A stretch of 64,000 nucleotides of DNA, from contig SCFE01000026.1 in the NCBI GenBank assembly GCA_004352715.1, forward strand, positions 1,534,782 through 1,598,781, given 5' to 3'. Shown one piece after another: positions 49,356 through 61,696 of this stretch (the first letter of the stretch is position 1; each line of letters starts with the position of its first letter). The DNA is from Hofstenia miamia. Taxonomy: Eukaryota; Xenacoelomorpha; Acoela. Both the position numbers and the translations under genes were made by a program. The notes under the pieces were generated by a model, which saw only the letters and a list, made by a program, of their open reading frames with translations, searched no databases and was not told where the DNA came from.

Positions 49356-49648
49356 TGGGGGATTTTCACTAAAATTTAAATTTGAATATTTTTAGCTAAA
49401 AATATTTAACTTAGTTTAAATTCCTTAAAAATAAAAAAACCAATAAACAATATTTGCTAAATTTTTCAGAAATTCACTGTCTCTTTCTTGTTCAGATGAT
49501 GTCACTACCTTTTGAATCATAAAACTATTACTTTGTAAGATGAAGTAGTGACATTTATTAATAGTTGCTTTATTTTTAAAGAATTTAAACTAAATTAAAC
49601 AACTTTGGCTAAAAATATTTAAATTTAAATTTTAGTTAAAATCCCCCA
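49356..49648. mobile_element. Non-coding MITE with 80-bp terminal inverted repeats (293 bp)
   Basis: Bases 49356-49435 and the reverse complement of 49648-49569 agree at 72 of 80 positions. Both begin TGGGGGATTTT and share ACTAAAATTTAAATTT and TTAGTTTAAATTC. About 130 bp of unrelated sequence separates the arms. No reading frame is present, and no clear target duplication was seen (the outer flanks differ), so the superfamily is open. Fold-back of the transcript would give a long hairpin. Confidence 0.88.
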
Positions 49649-50559
49649 TTACAAAATCGTGTCGAAAGCATACAAAAATATTGAATTTTAGAGAAATTGT
49701 CTACTACAAAGGTATAATAATAATCACTTTTATATATAATGATAAATACCACTAAAGCTAAATAATATACGTCATATTCAAGAGATAATGCGTTTTGAGC
49801 AATTGTTCCACTACTAATTGCTTTCATTTACTTGTTCACACAGAGTTTACCAATTGAAATACATTTTTCAGGACGAATAAAATCAATTTGATTTTGCAAG
49901 ATCAAATAATTCTCGCTACTAGTTCACAAGTCTTCCTATTTAGACTATGAAAATGATCACCTGTCTGTTTGAACACAGAAATGAACCTTGAAATTCAGAA
50001 CATTCTTAGAGATTTTCTTCCAAAATTAGTACGAATCACTATTATTTCACCAGTGATTGGAATTTTCTTGCAAAAATTATTCCCTTTTTGTCCTTTCATT
50101 TTCATAATCAAATAAATTGATTTGAGTCTCTTCTAGTTGAATATCTAAATTATAAAGTCAACGAAATATATTCGGTGACTAATATTAATTTCTTTAATTC
50201 ATATGAACGAAATTTCTATGAATGAAATGTATGGTGCTTGTAATCTTCATTGTGTAAATACAGTTTGTCCAAATCAAATGAGAAATTTAATTGATTACTA
50301 ATGCTGATGCTTCTTTTAAACCATTTAGTGATCATGCACTGTGTGAATATATTAATAACAAAACTATCGAATACAAAAAAGACGTTGGGTTTCATAGATG
50401 CAAAACAACAGTTCATCAGAATATCATAAAGGATAATATTGCTGCAAAAAAGTTGTATCCCTAGTGTACATATATTAGTTACAAAACTACTAAAAGCTAG
50501 CAATTTAAAACCATATATTCTAGAGAGGTGAAAAATGGAAAAATACACCCCATTTAATT
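49649..50559. other. No gene recognised
   Basis: Contains a 110-codon minus-strand frame at 50216-50548 rich in Phe, Ile and Asn. It has no motif and lies opposite a stretch that may be the decayed start of the next LINE fragment. Confidence 0.5.
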
Positions 50560-51170
50560 ATATTTGCACATTAAATTCTTGACCTCAAATGATTAATTAC
50601 ATTGCAAAAGAAATCTACAAGGCATTAAGTACTGTTGCATCAATTGAGAAAAGAAAGGTTAAGATAAAAGCAATGAAATTTCCTTTTTCAAACACTGATG
50701 TTAATCAAGTCCGTGAACTAGTAGCGAGAATTATTTGATCTTGCAAAATCCGAACCGACAAAGACTAATTGGAGCAATTTCAAAAGATCAAAGAAAGTAA
50801 TTAAGCAATTAAATAGAGAAAATTTAACTAAGGTTTCTGAAAAATTCTTTGATCGATTAAATTCTCCTTGAGACAAATGGCGCCACGTCCATAAATTGGA
50901 AAATCTGAAATAAATTAATTTAACATCAATAATACGACCGTAATCGACAAAGTCAAATACTAAGTCATCTAAATTCAAAGAATTAGAAATTTCGATTTCC
51001 CTCCTGAAAGAAAATGCAAAATTCTGGTAAGCTCAAAAAATCAAAACAATTTTCCTTTAGACTTATTACAATTAATGAGTTCGAAAACATTTTTAAGAAG
51101 CTTGGTGCCAACAAATCCACCGCTTGTTATAATCTCCCTTTTTTCATATTTTTTTTCAATCAAAGATAAA
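50560..51170 (+). pseudogene. LINE ORF2 linker fragment (between endonuclease and RT)
   Basis: In shifting frames the segment reads FPFSNTDVNQVRELVAR, then LFDLAKSEPTKTNWSNFKRS with KKVIKQLNRENLTKV, KFFDRLNSP, KWRHVHKLEN, and ITINEFENIFKKLGANKST at about 51069-51125. LF..AK......W..FK...K.V...... followed by (F)W..... and later I....I..LK.NK is the normal order of the linker leading into a LINE RT. The RT itself does not follow; ORF1-type sequence does. Confidence 0.6.
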
Positions 51171-51179
51171 AAGGAAACC

Positions 51180-52230
51180 CCAGTGCACCGAATGTTCTCT
51201 CAGCTCAACAAAGTAAACGCCGCTGAAGCTCTTCTACTTCATTGAAATCTGTATCTAATGCTTCAACTCAGTCTTCTGCAAAATTGGCAAGTTTTTTCAA
51301 TGCATCATGCTCTACGCAAACGTTTGATTTTCCTTCTGAATATCGCTGTCTCTTTCAAAAACCCGCCTAAGTCTCCTAAAAAGAAATCTAATGAAGCACA
51401 AAATTCTACTCTCCCGCGAAGACAAGTGAAATCTATTAAACCTGGCACATCATCGCTAACCATTGGAAGTAGCATTCGAAAATATTACCACTCGCATAAC
51501 CTTTTACATAATCAAACCACTTAAATCCATTCTTATCCTGGTCACAAATTTAGGCCTCTTGCTGAAAAGATCTCACAATATCCGAAAGCTCACGTCAATT
51601 CTGTTATCCTCAATACTGGTCTAATTGATGCCATACATTCCGCAGATGTTCAAGCCTTCAAATCCAATATCAATCATCTAGTTGAACTGATTCTTCAATT
51701 CTTACCACGCTTTATCTACTTCTTGGAAATCACTCCTGCCTGCAAACATTGACTCTTACAATAAAATCACATCACAACTTCAACGTCATCCCTGTCTTCA
51801 AAAAATTCTTATTGTCACGAAGAACTGTCAGCAGTAGTCTCTTAGCCCGTGATGGTATAGATCTTTCTCGAAATGGAATCAAGCAAATGACTTTATCTTA
51901 AAGAATCATCTCAGTCCACCCCAAATCACTCTCTCATCATTCCATGCCTTCAAATCCAAAATCAATCATCTAGTTGAACTGAGTCGTCTCAAATTCTCAC
52001 CACGCTTCATCTACTTATTGGAAATCACTCCTGTCTGCAAACATTGACTCTTACAACGAAATCACATCATTGATGAATTCAACGAAGTCCTATCGCGCAT
52101 CTCTTCAAGCAACTTTAACGTCATCCCTCGAAATGGAATCAAGCAAATGACTAATATCTTAAAGAATTATCTCTGTCCACGCCAAATCACTCATCATTCC
52201 GTGCGCTCCTTATGCCTCTTTTGTAAAAGT
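51180..52230 (+). pseudogene. LINE ORF1 fragment with SGNH-esterase-like domain, internally duplicated
   Basis: The first part is Ser/Lys-rich (SSTSLKSVSNASTQSSAK; KPPKSPKKKSNEAQ). From about 51441 one frame reads SSLTIGSSIRKYYHSHN, and, past one stop, IHSYPGHKFRPLAEKI, NSVILNTGLIDAIHSADV and AFKSNINHLVELI with RFIYFLEITP. I.G.S...., .Y.G.. and VIL..G..D are the blocks of the SGNH/GDSL esterase found in ORF1 of L2/CR1-type LINEs; the GDS and GTND motifs are altered. The part from about 51654 recurs from about 51946 with roughly 10% change, a direct duplication of about 290 bp. After the second copy the frame continues IIDEFNEVLSRISSSNFNVI. Confidence 0.75.
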
Positions 52231-52276
52231 CACAAGCTCCTCAAATGCTTTTGACGCTACAAAAAACCTCTAAACA

Positions 52277-53000
52277 GATATAGCGAAATTAAACAATTAT
52301 TTTACAAATAATCAACTAGAACTAAATATTGGAAAAACTCAATTTATAATTTTTTTCACCGAAAGAACAAAAAAATCTAATAAGTGATATAAAACTAAAG
52401 ATAAATAATGAGTCAATAAAGCAAAGTGAATCAGCCAGCTATTTAGGAGTTAAGATAGATAATGAATTAAAATTTGAAAAATTTCTATTGAATAAGATTC
52501 AAAAAGTGACTGTTGGTATTAGATATCTTTTTCACTTACGCAATGTAATATCATTTATCATAACAACTGATACATGTATTTCGCTTGTCTCATTTTCAAT
52601 ATTGTGCGCTTCTTTTAATTAACCTAAATTCGAACCATAGTATGCTTCTATCAAAGGCATTTAATTGGTGTATAAAAACACTAAACTTTGCACAAAAGCA
52701 TGATGAAGCATCATATAAAAGATGAAGCAAATATAAAAGATTATCTTCGTTCTACCAAATTCATCTGCATGTGCTATCCATTTTATTTAAATTCATATCT
52801 CCTAAAAGACTATGTTATATTTAATGAGTGATCGCAAAAATTTGTGTTTTTAGTTGAAAATTCTAATAACTTTAATCACATATCAATAAAATTGTGGAAT
52901 AATTCAGACTATGAGACTATGAAATGTGAATAGAAAAAAATTACAAAAAGTTTAGAAAATAACTAAAGAAATCACTTCTAATAAAACAATGTGCACTAGG
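52277..53000 (+). pseudogene. LINE RT-thumb and C-terminal fragment (same family as 24.8 kb)
   Basis: An almost unbroken frame at 52281-52530 reads LNNYFTNNQLELNIGKTQFI, then INNESIKQSESASYLGVKID, then KFEKFLLNKIQKVTVGIRYL followed by FHLRNVISF. L..WF..N.L.LN..KT..I.F and YLGV.ID..L.....H...I.K...G..YL..LR are the post-palm and thumb blocks of LINE RTs. KVTVGIRYLFHLRN corresponds to KMASGVRYLYHLRN at 25.07-25.11 kb. The catalytic palm is absent. Confidence 0.85.
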
Positions 53001-53179
53001 AGACAGCAACACACTTCATGCATTGGAAACATACTTCAAATTTTGAACACCTACATAAACACTCATACAACAATTGATTTTTATTATTAGTAAATTTTGT
53101 CAGTTTATTAGTTTTGCAGCTTTAGATTTGTTTTTATTTTACTGTATCTGTAAATTTTTGGCAAGTAAATTGCTTTTTG

Positions 53180-55284
53180 ACTTTTAACAATTGTCTCCGG
53201 GATGTTCCCACCCAAATTAATATTTCGGTTTTTAACATTTACAACCTCATATATTTTTTATATTAAATATAAGTTATTGTTCTTTAAAATATAAATAGTG
53301 TACATGTGTAAATTTACTTTAAGAAATGTATTGCTTCTTTTAATTATGATTTCATTCTTACTTTAATAATATATATTTTTAAAAATATACTAAGGAAGTT
53401 AGATCTGTTATCCTTTGTCACATAAACCTATAGTTAGCTAAATGTTTAATTTATACGCAAAGGATCAATGTAAAATATTATGCATATCATGCGCAATAAC
53501 TAAGTAAGAGATTCCCTTGTCTACTGTTTCTATCCACCATTTAACGGTACCAGAAAAAGCATTACGGAAATTTTTGTAGTAGTTGATATCCTTTGATAAA
53601 ATTGTGATTTTCTTAAAATTTTTTTTTCGAATTTTGAAAATTTAAAAAATGATTACTCTAAAGATTTTCAATGGATTTGGTTGATTGTTTCCTTTAAGCA
53701 GGACTTGTATTACAAGAAATGATGATGGGAATCAATTAGATTTAATTAATGATTAAGTTTTTACGATTTTCTCGTATTGTTTGCTAGTAAAATGTAAGGA
53801 TTTTGTGCCACTTAATTAATATCCAGATTATTACTATGTATAATCTTAATGATACGGTTTTAGCGGAACCGCCGCGTCACCAAATCAGTAAATGGGGCTA
53901 TTCACTACTTCTAATTTATCACAATTATGAAACAACAACACGAAAAATATTAATAAAAAACAAAGTTTTAAATGAATTCCAAACGGCTATTCTTTTTTGC
54001 ATGGAATCGTCGCAGAAGTTTAGAGTTTTCAATATTATTAGTAAGATCTTTTTCGTGTCAAAACAATACTAGGCGTGCCTTTCTTGTTTGTAGCATTGAT
54101 AATCTGCATGGGGTTAATACTCTCTTCATTGCATCGGCCCATGGATGCCATTAAAGTATGCTATTGTCAGGTTTGAGGGTTTGCAGTATGTCTAGCCCCT
54201 TATTTCATTTAACTTGTGTATTTAAATGCATAGCAACTGATATTGATTAATAATCTTTAGGGTGGTTCTCATGTAGAGGTCTTAAGCACCCAAGGAAAAG
54301 ATCAATTTTTCAAATGGAAAAACAGCGGCTCTTTTGAAAAAGTAAGTGACCCTTTATTTACTTGACCGTAGTGCACCATGGCAATCAATTTCCCAGTTGA
54401 AATTGCGTAATAGTTTGATAGAAAAGAATGATCTACTGGTAGTATAGATTTTTTGTTCAGTAATAATTTAAAGTTAATTATGAATTTTGTTGCATGAATT
54501 ATGAGCAGAACCAATGCATTCTATGAAATTAAGAGTGTTTTCTAACATAATAACCAATAAATCTGTGATTTTCCATTCGCATCTTAATTCCATTGCTTGC
54601 TGCCATGGTCTTGGTTAAATTTATTGGCCGGCTTTGAGGAGTTTGGAATTGTATTGATACTAATGGGTAAAGCATTTAACATCTTTTGTAATATAATTTA
54701 AATAATAATAATAATAATTGACTGGATGATTTTCGAACATCATGGATTACATAGTGTAGGTAAGTGAAAAATATTACATGATAGACGCCATTTTTAAATA
54801 TTATAAGGTAGTAATCGGCAGTAATTTCTCTATATTTTTCTCCATGAACGCATGATGGCGTTAGAATAAGGGAAGTGGTCCAAAGGGATGCTCTAAAATA
54901 ATTGCGTGAATTAATGCCTTAAGTACTAGTTGCCTTCTAAGTACAACATTGCATGAAATGCCCACTGACATTTTCCAAAGCGTGTTGAATAATGGTATTT
55001 GGGAGGAAACAAGCACCTAATTTGCCTAGCACTGTTGGTATCCAATATCTGTTTGGAAGCATTGAACGGAGTTATCAGTGTATCATTTATCTCGTATGAA
55101 AACAATTTTCAAACCATGCTCGTAGATTAGTAATTTAACAATGGTGTGATTGAAATTATGGGAAAAGTATCTTAATCCAATCGCATTGATTTTGGGTTCC
55201 AGTTAGTCAGTGTGATAGGTTTTGGCTTAAGTCGTATTCTTTCCTACATTTTCAGTATTAATTCGGTAAAAGACATTTTGGTGG
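53180..55284. other. No gene recognised; (AAT)n at about 54703-54718
   Basis: AT-rich sequence. Frames of 60-89 codons at 53803-54154 and 54302-54514 have no recognisable motif. Confidence 0.55.
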
Positions 55285-55400
55285 ACGTTTGCGAGATGTC
55301 AATATGAGACCCTAATCTAAACCGCCCCACCCTCCTCAATTGTATGTATTAAATTTTCAGTACCTGTTTTGCTGTATAGTTGAAATTTTCTAACCCCTAC
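55285..55400 (+). repeat. Dispersed repeat shared with 41785-41900
   Basis: Same orientation as the other copy. The best-conserved core is ATGTATTAAATTTTCAGTA, followed by GTTTTGCTGTAT. Confidence 0.6.
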
Positions 55401-55771
55401 ATTTTGTAGCAAATTGAACTTTAAAATTAGTTTCATATGAAAAGATATAAGACATCCTGATAGACTATTATAGGATTTTTCACAATTTGAATGATTTAGG
55501 TTTTTCTTAAAGATGTTAAAGGCAGTGTATTTTCGTTGTCAACCAAAGGCAGTCAAAAATTTCACATACCTCCTCAAAAGTCACAATCGCGTATGTTTGT
55601 ATTTTTTCGACTGTACAAAAATTCATATCTTTAGTTGGTCTCATTCAACGATTTTTGGTTATTCAAATTTTGCTGTACAGTGATCTCAGCCTTAATTTAG
55701 GGTATGTTATTACTAGTTACCTAGTTTTTTTAATATTTGTATATAGATATGTACACGTGCATTTATACAAA

Positions 55772-55805
<34 letters not shown>

Positions 55806-58715
55806 AGCTTCAACGTATTAACGTATTAACGAAAAAAAGTTTTGAAGTCACCCAGCCACCCAAGAAAGAAGTTTAAATAACAAATATGGAATTGGGGGGA
55901 ACAAACATCACTCGAATATTTATATTATGCAAAAGTAAAGATTTGCTTCAAAATATAGAACCGATCCCAAAGAATTCTCCGTCTTTCGTCTTTAGCGAAC
56001 ATTGGACATGTTAATATATTAATTTAGATTTAATAATTTTATTGTTTGAGATTAAAACTGCTGTTTTAATGTCCTTTTTGCATCTATTTTATTTTTATAT
56101 TTCTAGGGTTAGCGATCATTCCAAGAGTAAACGGCGCTTACTTTTTTCGAGTGTTTATCGCGACATATCTCAAACCACTCTTCATTGCCAACTACCACTT
56201 CCAATTCACCGAGATGTGGTTAGATATCGATTCTCTATTTACAATTTCTCTCAATATTTGTTTTAGTGGGTGAATTTGATTATCAATCTGTCTTCCGTTC
56301 TTGAATTTTTGTTTCGGACCAATTCATTCAAATCTTTGGACACAATTGAGATTGGCAGTGCTTCGTGTAAAATTAGGAAAATTTTTACACTTAAGGAATA
56401 CAGTGGTGGCATTCCTCAAACCATTGACTTTCCACAATCTCTTAATGTTGTTTCACAGGTTCAAATTCTCCTTTGACATATACATGATTTAATATAAATT
56501 ATTTATTTTCAATTGCAATATTTAGAAAACACTATGTTTCTTTATGCATAAACTTTTTTGTTCATTTAGATGTAAAGTTTAATTTTTTCACTCTTTGTTT
56601 ATAAAATTGCATGTTTTTATTATCATATTTTGAAATTAGACTTAACGATCAATAGTTTTAGAAATGGAGTCTTGAATGAAAACACATGTTTTGTCTTTAA
56701 TTCCAATATCTGCATGCATTTCAAAAACGTACTTATGTTATGCAGCGAAGTTTGGCAAAGCCAGACTAGTCTATGAGCGTACTTGTATTATTAATATAAT
56801 TGTTTAGATTGTAGATAAACAACTTCTCTCAAACTTTCCTACACGAAGACCAATGTCTCTTAACTTATCACTTAGCAGAAAACTCGAAGTAGGTATTTTA
56901 TTGAATATGAAGATGTTATTACTAAGCTGAATTGTCCTTTTTGCATCCTCAAGTGTCGCCTTCTTAGTAGTATAACTCATACTATCTTTTCATCCTGATA
57001 TCTTTTAGGAGGATTCCTTTCACAGTGATAAGTCTCAATCAGAAATCAGAACGAGTCATAGTGCTCCTGTTAAGTGTAAGTCTCTTCTGACATTACATGT
57101 ATGAGTCCTTGTTTAGCAAAGAAGTCACCAAGTGTGCATCCTCATCCACCTCCACAAGCATCTGCTATCAAAACTGGAAAGTTGAGACTTCGTGCATACA
57201 GTGATAAAGATATCAATAGTAAAGGTTTCTCTTACTTCATTTTTATTGATGGTGCAGTATTGTAAACAACAATGAGACTGTCTTTATTATTCCAAAGTGA
57301 AATAGTTGTCGATACTACAAGATGATGCACGGCTATTATCCCATTTTCAATCAATTTTTTCAGGCCTATTCAGAAATTCAAAAATTTTATAATATTGACA
57401 CATCTAAAGGTGATTTTACATGTACTTCTATTTAAATGCGAAAGTTAATGATAAAAATTATTACCATAGACGTATTAGAAAGTGTTATCTATTTTAAATC
57501 CATTAAGTATATAATGATTTTGATTCTTTTAACATCCTTTTCAAATGTATGCAAGAGTATACAAAGATATATATTATATTGCCATTGATCATTTTATTAC
57601 AGATTTCGTGTTCTGTAGTATAATCATATTTAAAGTTTGATGACACCAGTAACCGAATCAAATTTAGTTCTGGAGGAATAGTTATTGTGGGATACTCACA
57701 GTGGGTGTTAGGCACAATGTATTTTTATTAAATCTCTATAAATGGTTATCCAGCAATTTTCAGAAATGAAGACTATCTTACTAGTGAACAGTTTTCATAT
57801 ATTTCCATGTGCATTGAGTGTTATACTATATATTGGTTTTTAGATGAAGAAGAATGCCAGATTATAAGCAAAAGTGATCTTGAACCACAAAAGAGCGCGC
57901 CTAATCCAACAGCAAGGTACTTCAATGTAGAATACCTTGTATTCATTTCATTTAGAAATACAGACTATCCCCCAAGTGTCTTCCAGTATGCTTCGATACC
58001 TCACACAGCACCCTGTCCAGAGGTATGTAAAAATTCAACTAGAGCTTGTTATGTCAGCTTTTGTTTCAGAGAATACTGCATTAACGAGTGTATTTGTATA
58101 CGCTGAAATGTTCACAAAATGATGAATTTATTTTCCTGCAGGTAGTTTCAACAATGTTGGTCGATGGACCTTATTGTTTATTGTTTCCGATTCCCATTGT
58201 TCATTCGTACTAAAAGTGAGATTCCTCCTTTGATCATTAAATCAATTAGCAATGAAATATAGATGTAGAGAATAATCCTTTAAATTTCTCTAAGATTTCT
58301 TATTTATATATATTTATATATATATATATGTATATATATAATTAACTGACCTGTTAGGATTTAATTAAGAAAAACCCGTCGATGTCAGAAACAACTTCTA
58401 CTTTTTTACAAGCGGTTGTTGAATTTTTTCCAAAACTGTGTTGGGTTTTGAATGTGTACAACCAAGAAGTTTGAGAAGTATTGTTATTATATTATACATG
58501 CGTCTTAATTTATAATATACATTTTCTTAGCTGGGGTTGATGAGAACTTGTTTCTATTTTCAGGAATTGCCTGATAGATTTGAGGGTCTTTGGAATGCCA
58601 CTGTTAAAATGTTTAAACAGGGGTTTAATTTAATATTGGAAATGACAAGAACTTCAAATTTTACCAATGTTTACCAATAATAACTTAAACTAGTAGAATT
58701 TGGCGACAGCAAATT
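55401..58715. other. No gene recognised; (AT)n at 55775-55803 and about 58311-58340
   Basis: Frames at 56042-56492 and 57807-58122 are the most protein-like but overlap each other in different frames. None shows a domain or convincing splice sites. Confidence 0.5.
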
Positions 58716-58719
58716 TTAG

Positions 58720-59100
58720 GCTCGAAAATTGTGACTAGTTCGAAACTAGCTCTAGAAATAAAATTATATGAGAGTACGTATCGATTTAGCAGCAAACGAC
58801 AGAATAACGTTACTCACTTTCGAAGATTTTGTCAGCTCATCCATGATGATGTCCAAATCAATCTGCACATTAGCAACAGCACATCCAAGTTAGCCTACAC
58901 TAATGAAAGTGTTCACTGATTTCAATATACTGAATGCTCTTTCACATAGCATTTCCATAACACTGAGCTTAATGAAGAACTCGGACACTGCTATGAGATT
59001 TGAGTAAGCAAGATAATGGTACAAAATAATGTAAAAACAGATTAAGCAGTTAAAAAATTGAATTTCTTTCGTTTTGTAAGTAGGTAACATCTAAATGGAG
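58720..59100 (-). pseudogene. hAT-type transposase C-terminal (dimerisation) remnant
   Basis: On the minus strand the frame from 59090 contains VMEMLCERAFSILKSVNTFI, which resembles the C(E)RSFS.LK.IKT.LR block of the hAT dimerisation domain. After a stop and a shift, VQIDLDIIMDELTKSS follows, like the acidic helix near the hAT C-terminus. Upstream sequence is too decayed to place. The call rests on one good block. Confidence 0.4.
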
Positions 59101-59489
59101 TAGGATAAAATTCTTTGAAGCTACTGGCGATTTCTTCTTTGATTAGCCATCTTGTGAGATGTCCTAAAGAATGTACCATATACATCTGCTATTTACTCCA
59201 AATCTTTTTGCGGAGGTCTCTAAAAAGAAGTTAGATATGCATTAAAGAGGGGAAATCTTACTTTATCTCTATGTTGAACATTCGTAGTTTCATGCCAGTC
59301 AACCCCTGGGCACCTGTCGACATTTATGAACTTGTATTTGAGTTATGCTGTGGTAAACAGCTCTCTAAGCATATATATATTTTGGAAGTAATGATTGAGG
59401 ACTACCAATGCAGCAATATTCATTGATCTTATTGTATAAAATACAAAAAAACAACGCATAAATAGTTTAATATTTTGCATGACCGCCTT

Positions 59490-60440
59490 TAGCAGCAATC
59501 ACTGCTTGAATGCGAGCAGGCATGCTGTCTTTTGAAGAACTCAACTTCATTGTAAATGCGGGATCTCCTGCACAATGCTTGATTAGAGCATTTTCCAATT
59601 CTTGGCGTGTGTTCAGAGTTTATTTTGTCAAAACACACTTTGAAATACCCCATGCATTCTCAAGGGGGTTAAAATCGGGGCTATTTCCCGGCCAAGACAA
59701 TACCCGAACCCCAGCATTTTTCAAGAAATTCATACATATCTTTGCCGCATGTGATATGTCTTGTATGAGTTAACAGTTGTCCAGGTTGTTGTACCATGCA
59801 CGTAGTTTGGTGCAGCGCCTGGTTTTGATATTTCGCACTATTAATAATCCCTTTACATATGTGTAGTTGTCCAGCACCCTCATAGCTAATGATGCTTCAT
59901 ACCATCACCTTTGTCGGATGCTTAACTGACTGGTTTACTAGTGATGGTGCTGATAGTATGTGCCATACAAGTTTTGTAGATGCTTGTTGGCGCTCAAATG
60001 TGCTCTCATCACTGAAGCATGCACTATGCCAGTCTTCCTTTGTCCAATTCTGATGTGCCTTAGCAAAGTCCAGACGTTTGACCATCATCGCTTTTTTCAT
60101 TTTCGGTACATGAGGTAGACGTAAAGAGCAGAAACCCACATCATTTAGTCGGCATTACACAACGCGAGTTGAAATTCACCTTGTAGTTGACAAGCAGTCA
60201 ATAGCGGCTGATTTCGAAGAATTTGAACCATGGCACGGTGATCAGATTCAGTTTTTTCTTTTTGCTACTGCACATTTGCGCCCTGGTGAACAGTGATTTT
60301 TTATGTTTAGTATACTGGAGAGACTAACATTGCATTTACGTGCTATTTGGCGCATGCTAAGAACAGTTGAATGTAATAGACTTCACGCGATGAACTTCAG
60401 CTTGTGATAAGTCCTTTCCTTTTTCCATGACAAATAATGA
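59490..60440 (-). pseudogene. Tc1-like transposase pseudogene, near full length
   Basis: From an ATG near 60429 the minus strand reads KDLSQAEVHRVKSITFN (DNA-binding end), then, with shifts, VPKMKKAMMVKRLDFAKAHQ, WTKEDWHSACFSDESTFE (first Asp) and YNNLDNC (second Asp, where the family has QDN/QQD). After one TAA stop come LSWPGNSPDFNPLENAWGI (Glu) and LIKHCAGDPAFTMKLSSSKD, ending AVIAAKGGHAKY. The DDE residues survive but the TAA right after DNC and several frameshifts, mostly in the N-terminal half, disable the gene. The ending MPARIQAVIAAKGGHAKY is typical of the Tc1 family. No terminal repeats were found nearby. Confidence 0.9.
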
Positions 60441-60675
60441 ACAATGATCACTGCTTTCTGGAATGTGTGTTGCAATTTATCATCTACGTAAGGGTACATG
60501 TGAGAAAATGAAGCGGACCACAATAATATGTCCTATTCACATGAATGATTATGTAAAAGTTTTTATTCATCAGTATTGTGTTAATATAATGCGGAATATC
60601 CTTAGCTACCACCATGCATAGCCTCAAATGAATGACTTCAGATTTGCGGACTTTATCAATAAAAATTTCAAAAAA

Positions 60676-61675
60676 NNNNNNNNNNNNNNNNNNNNNNNNN
60701 NNNNNNNNNNNNNNNNNNNNNNNNNNNNNNNNNNNNNNNNNNNNNNNNNNNNNNNNNNNNNNNNNNNNNNNNNNNNNNNNNNNNNNNNNNNNNNNNNNNN
60801 NNNNNNNNNNNNNNNNNNNNNNNNNNNNNNNNNNNNNNNNNNNNNNNNNNNNNNNNNNNNNNNNNNNNNNNNNNNNNNNNNNNNNNNNNNNNNNNNNNNN
60901 NNNNNNNNNNNNNNNNNNNNNNNNNNNNNNNNNNNNNNNNNNNNNNNNNNNNNNNNNNNNNNNNNNNNNNNNNNNNNNNNNNNNNNNNNNNNNNNNNNNN
61001 NNNNNNNNNNNNNNNNNNNNNNNNNNNNNNNNNNNNNNNNNNNNNNNNNNNNNNNNNNNNNNNNNNNNNNNNNNNNNNNNNNNNNNNNNNNNNNNNNNNN
61101 NNNNNNNNNNNNNNNNNNNNNNNNNNNNNNNNNNNNNNNNNNNNNNNNNNNNNNNNNNNNNNNNNNNNNNNNNNNNNNNNNNNNNNNNNNNNNNNNNNNN
61201 NNNNNNNNNNNNNNNNNNNNNNNNNNNNNNNNNNNNNNNNNNNNNNNNNNNNNNNNNNNNNNNNNNNNNNNNNNNNNNNNNNNNNNNNNNNNNNNNNNNN
61301 NNNNNNNNNNNNNNNNNNNNNNNNNNNNNNNNNNNNNNNNNNNNNNNNNNNNNNNNNNNNNNNNNNNNNNNNNNNNNNNNNNNNNNNNNNNNNNNNNNNN
61401 NNNNNNNNNNNNNNNNNNNNNNNNNNNNNNNNNNNNNNNNNNNNNNNNNNNNNNNNNNNNNNNNNNNNNNNNNNNNNNNNNNNNNNNNNNNNNNNNNNNN
61501 NNNNNNNNNNNNNNNNNNNNNNNNNNNNNNNNNNNNNNNNNNNNNNNNNNNNNNNNNNNNNNNNNNNNNNNNNNNNNNNNNNNNNNNNNNNNNNNNNNNN
61601 NNNNNNNNNNNNNNNNNNNNNNNNNNNNNNNNNNNNNNNNNNNNNNNNNNNNNNNNNNNNNNNNNNNNNNNNNNN
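60676..61675. other. Assembly gap, exactly 1000 N
   Basis: A placeholder between a unique AT-rich flank and a (TA)n run (61676-61696) that immediately precedes the next Tc1 element. Confidence 0.99.
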
Positions 61676-61696
61676 ATATATATATATATATATATA

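Noticed and set aside
50216-50548. 110-codon minus-strand frame
   Set aside because: Phe/Ile/Asn-rich with no motif; it lies next to LINE remnants read on the other strand and is best explained by chance in AT-rich DNA.
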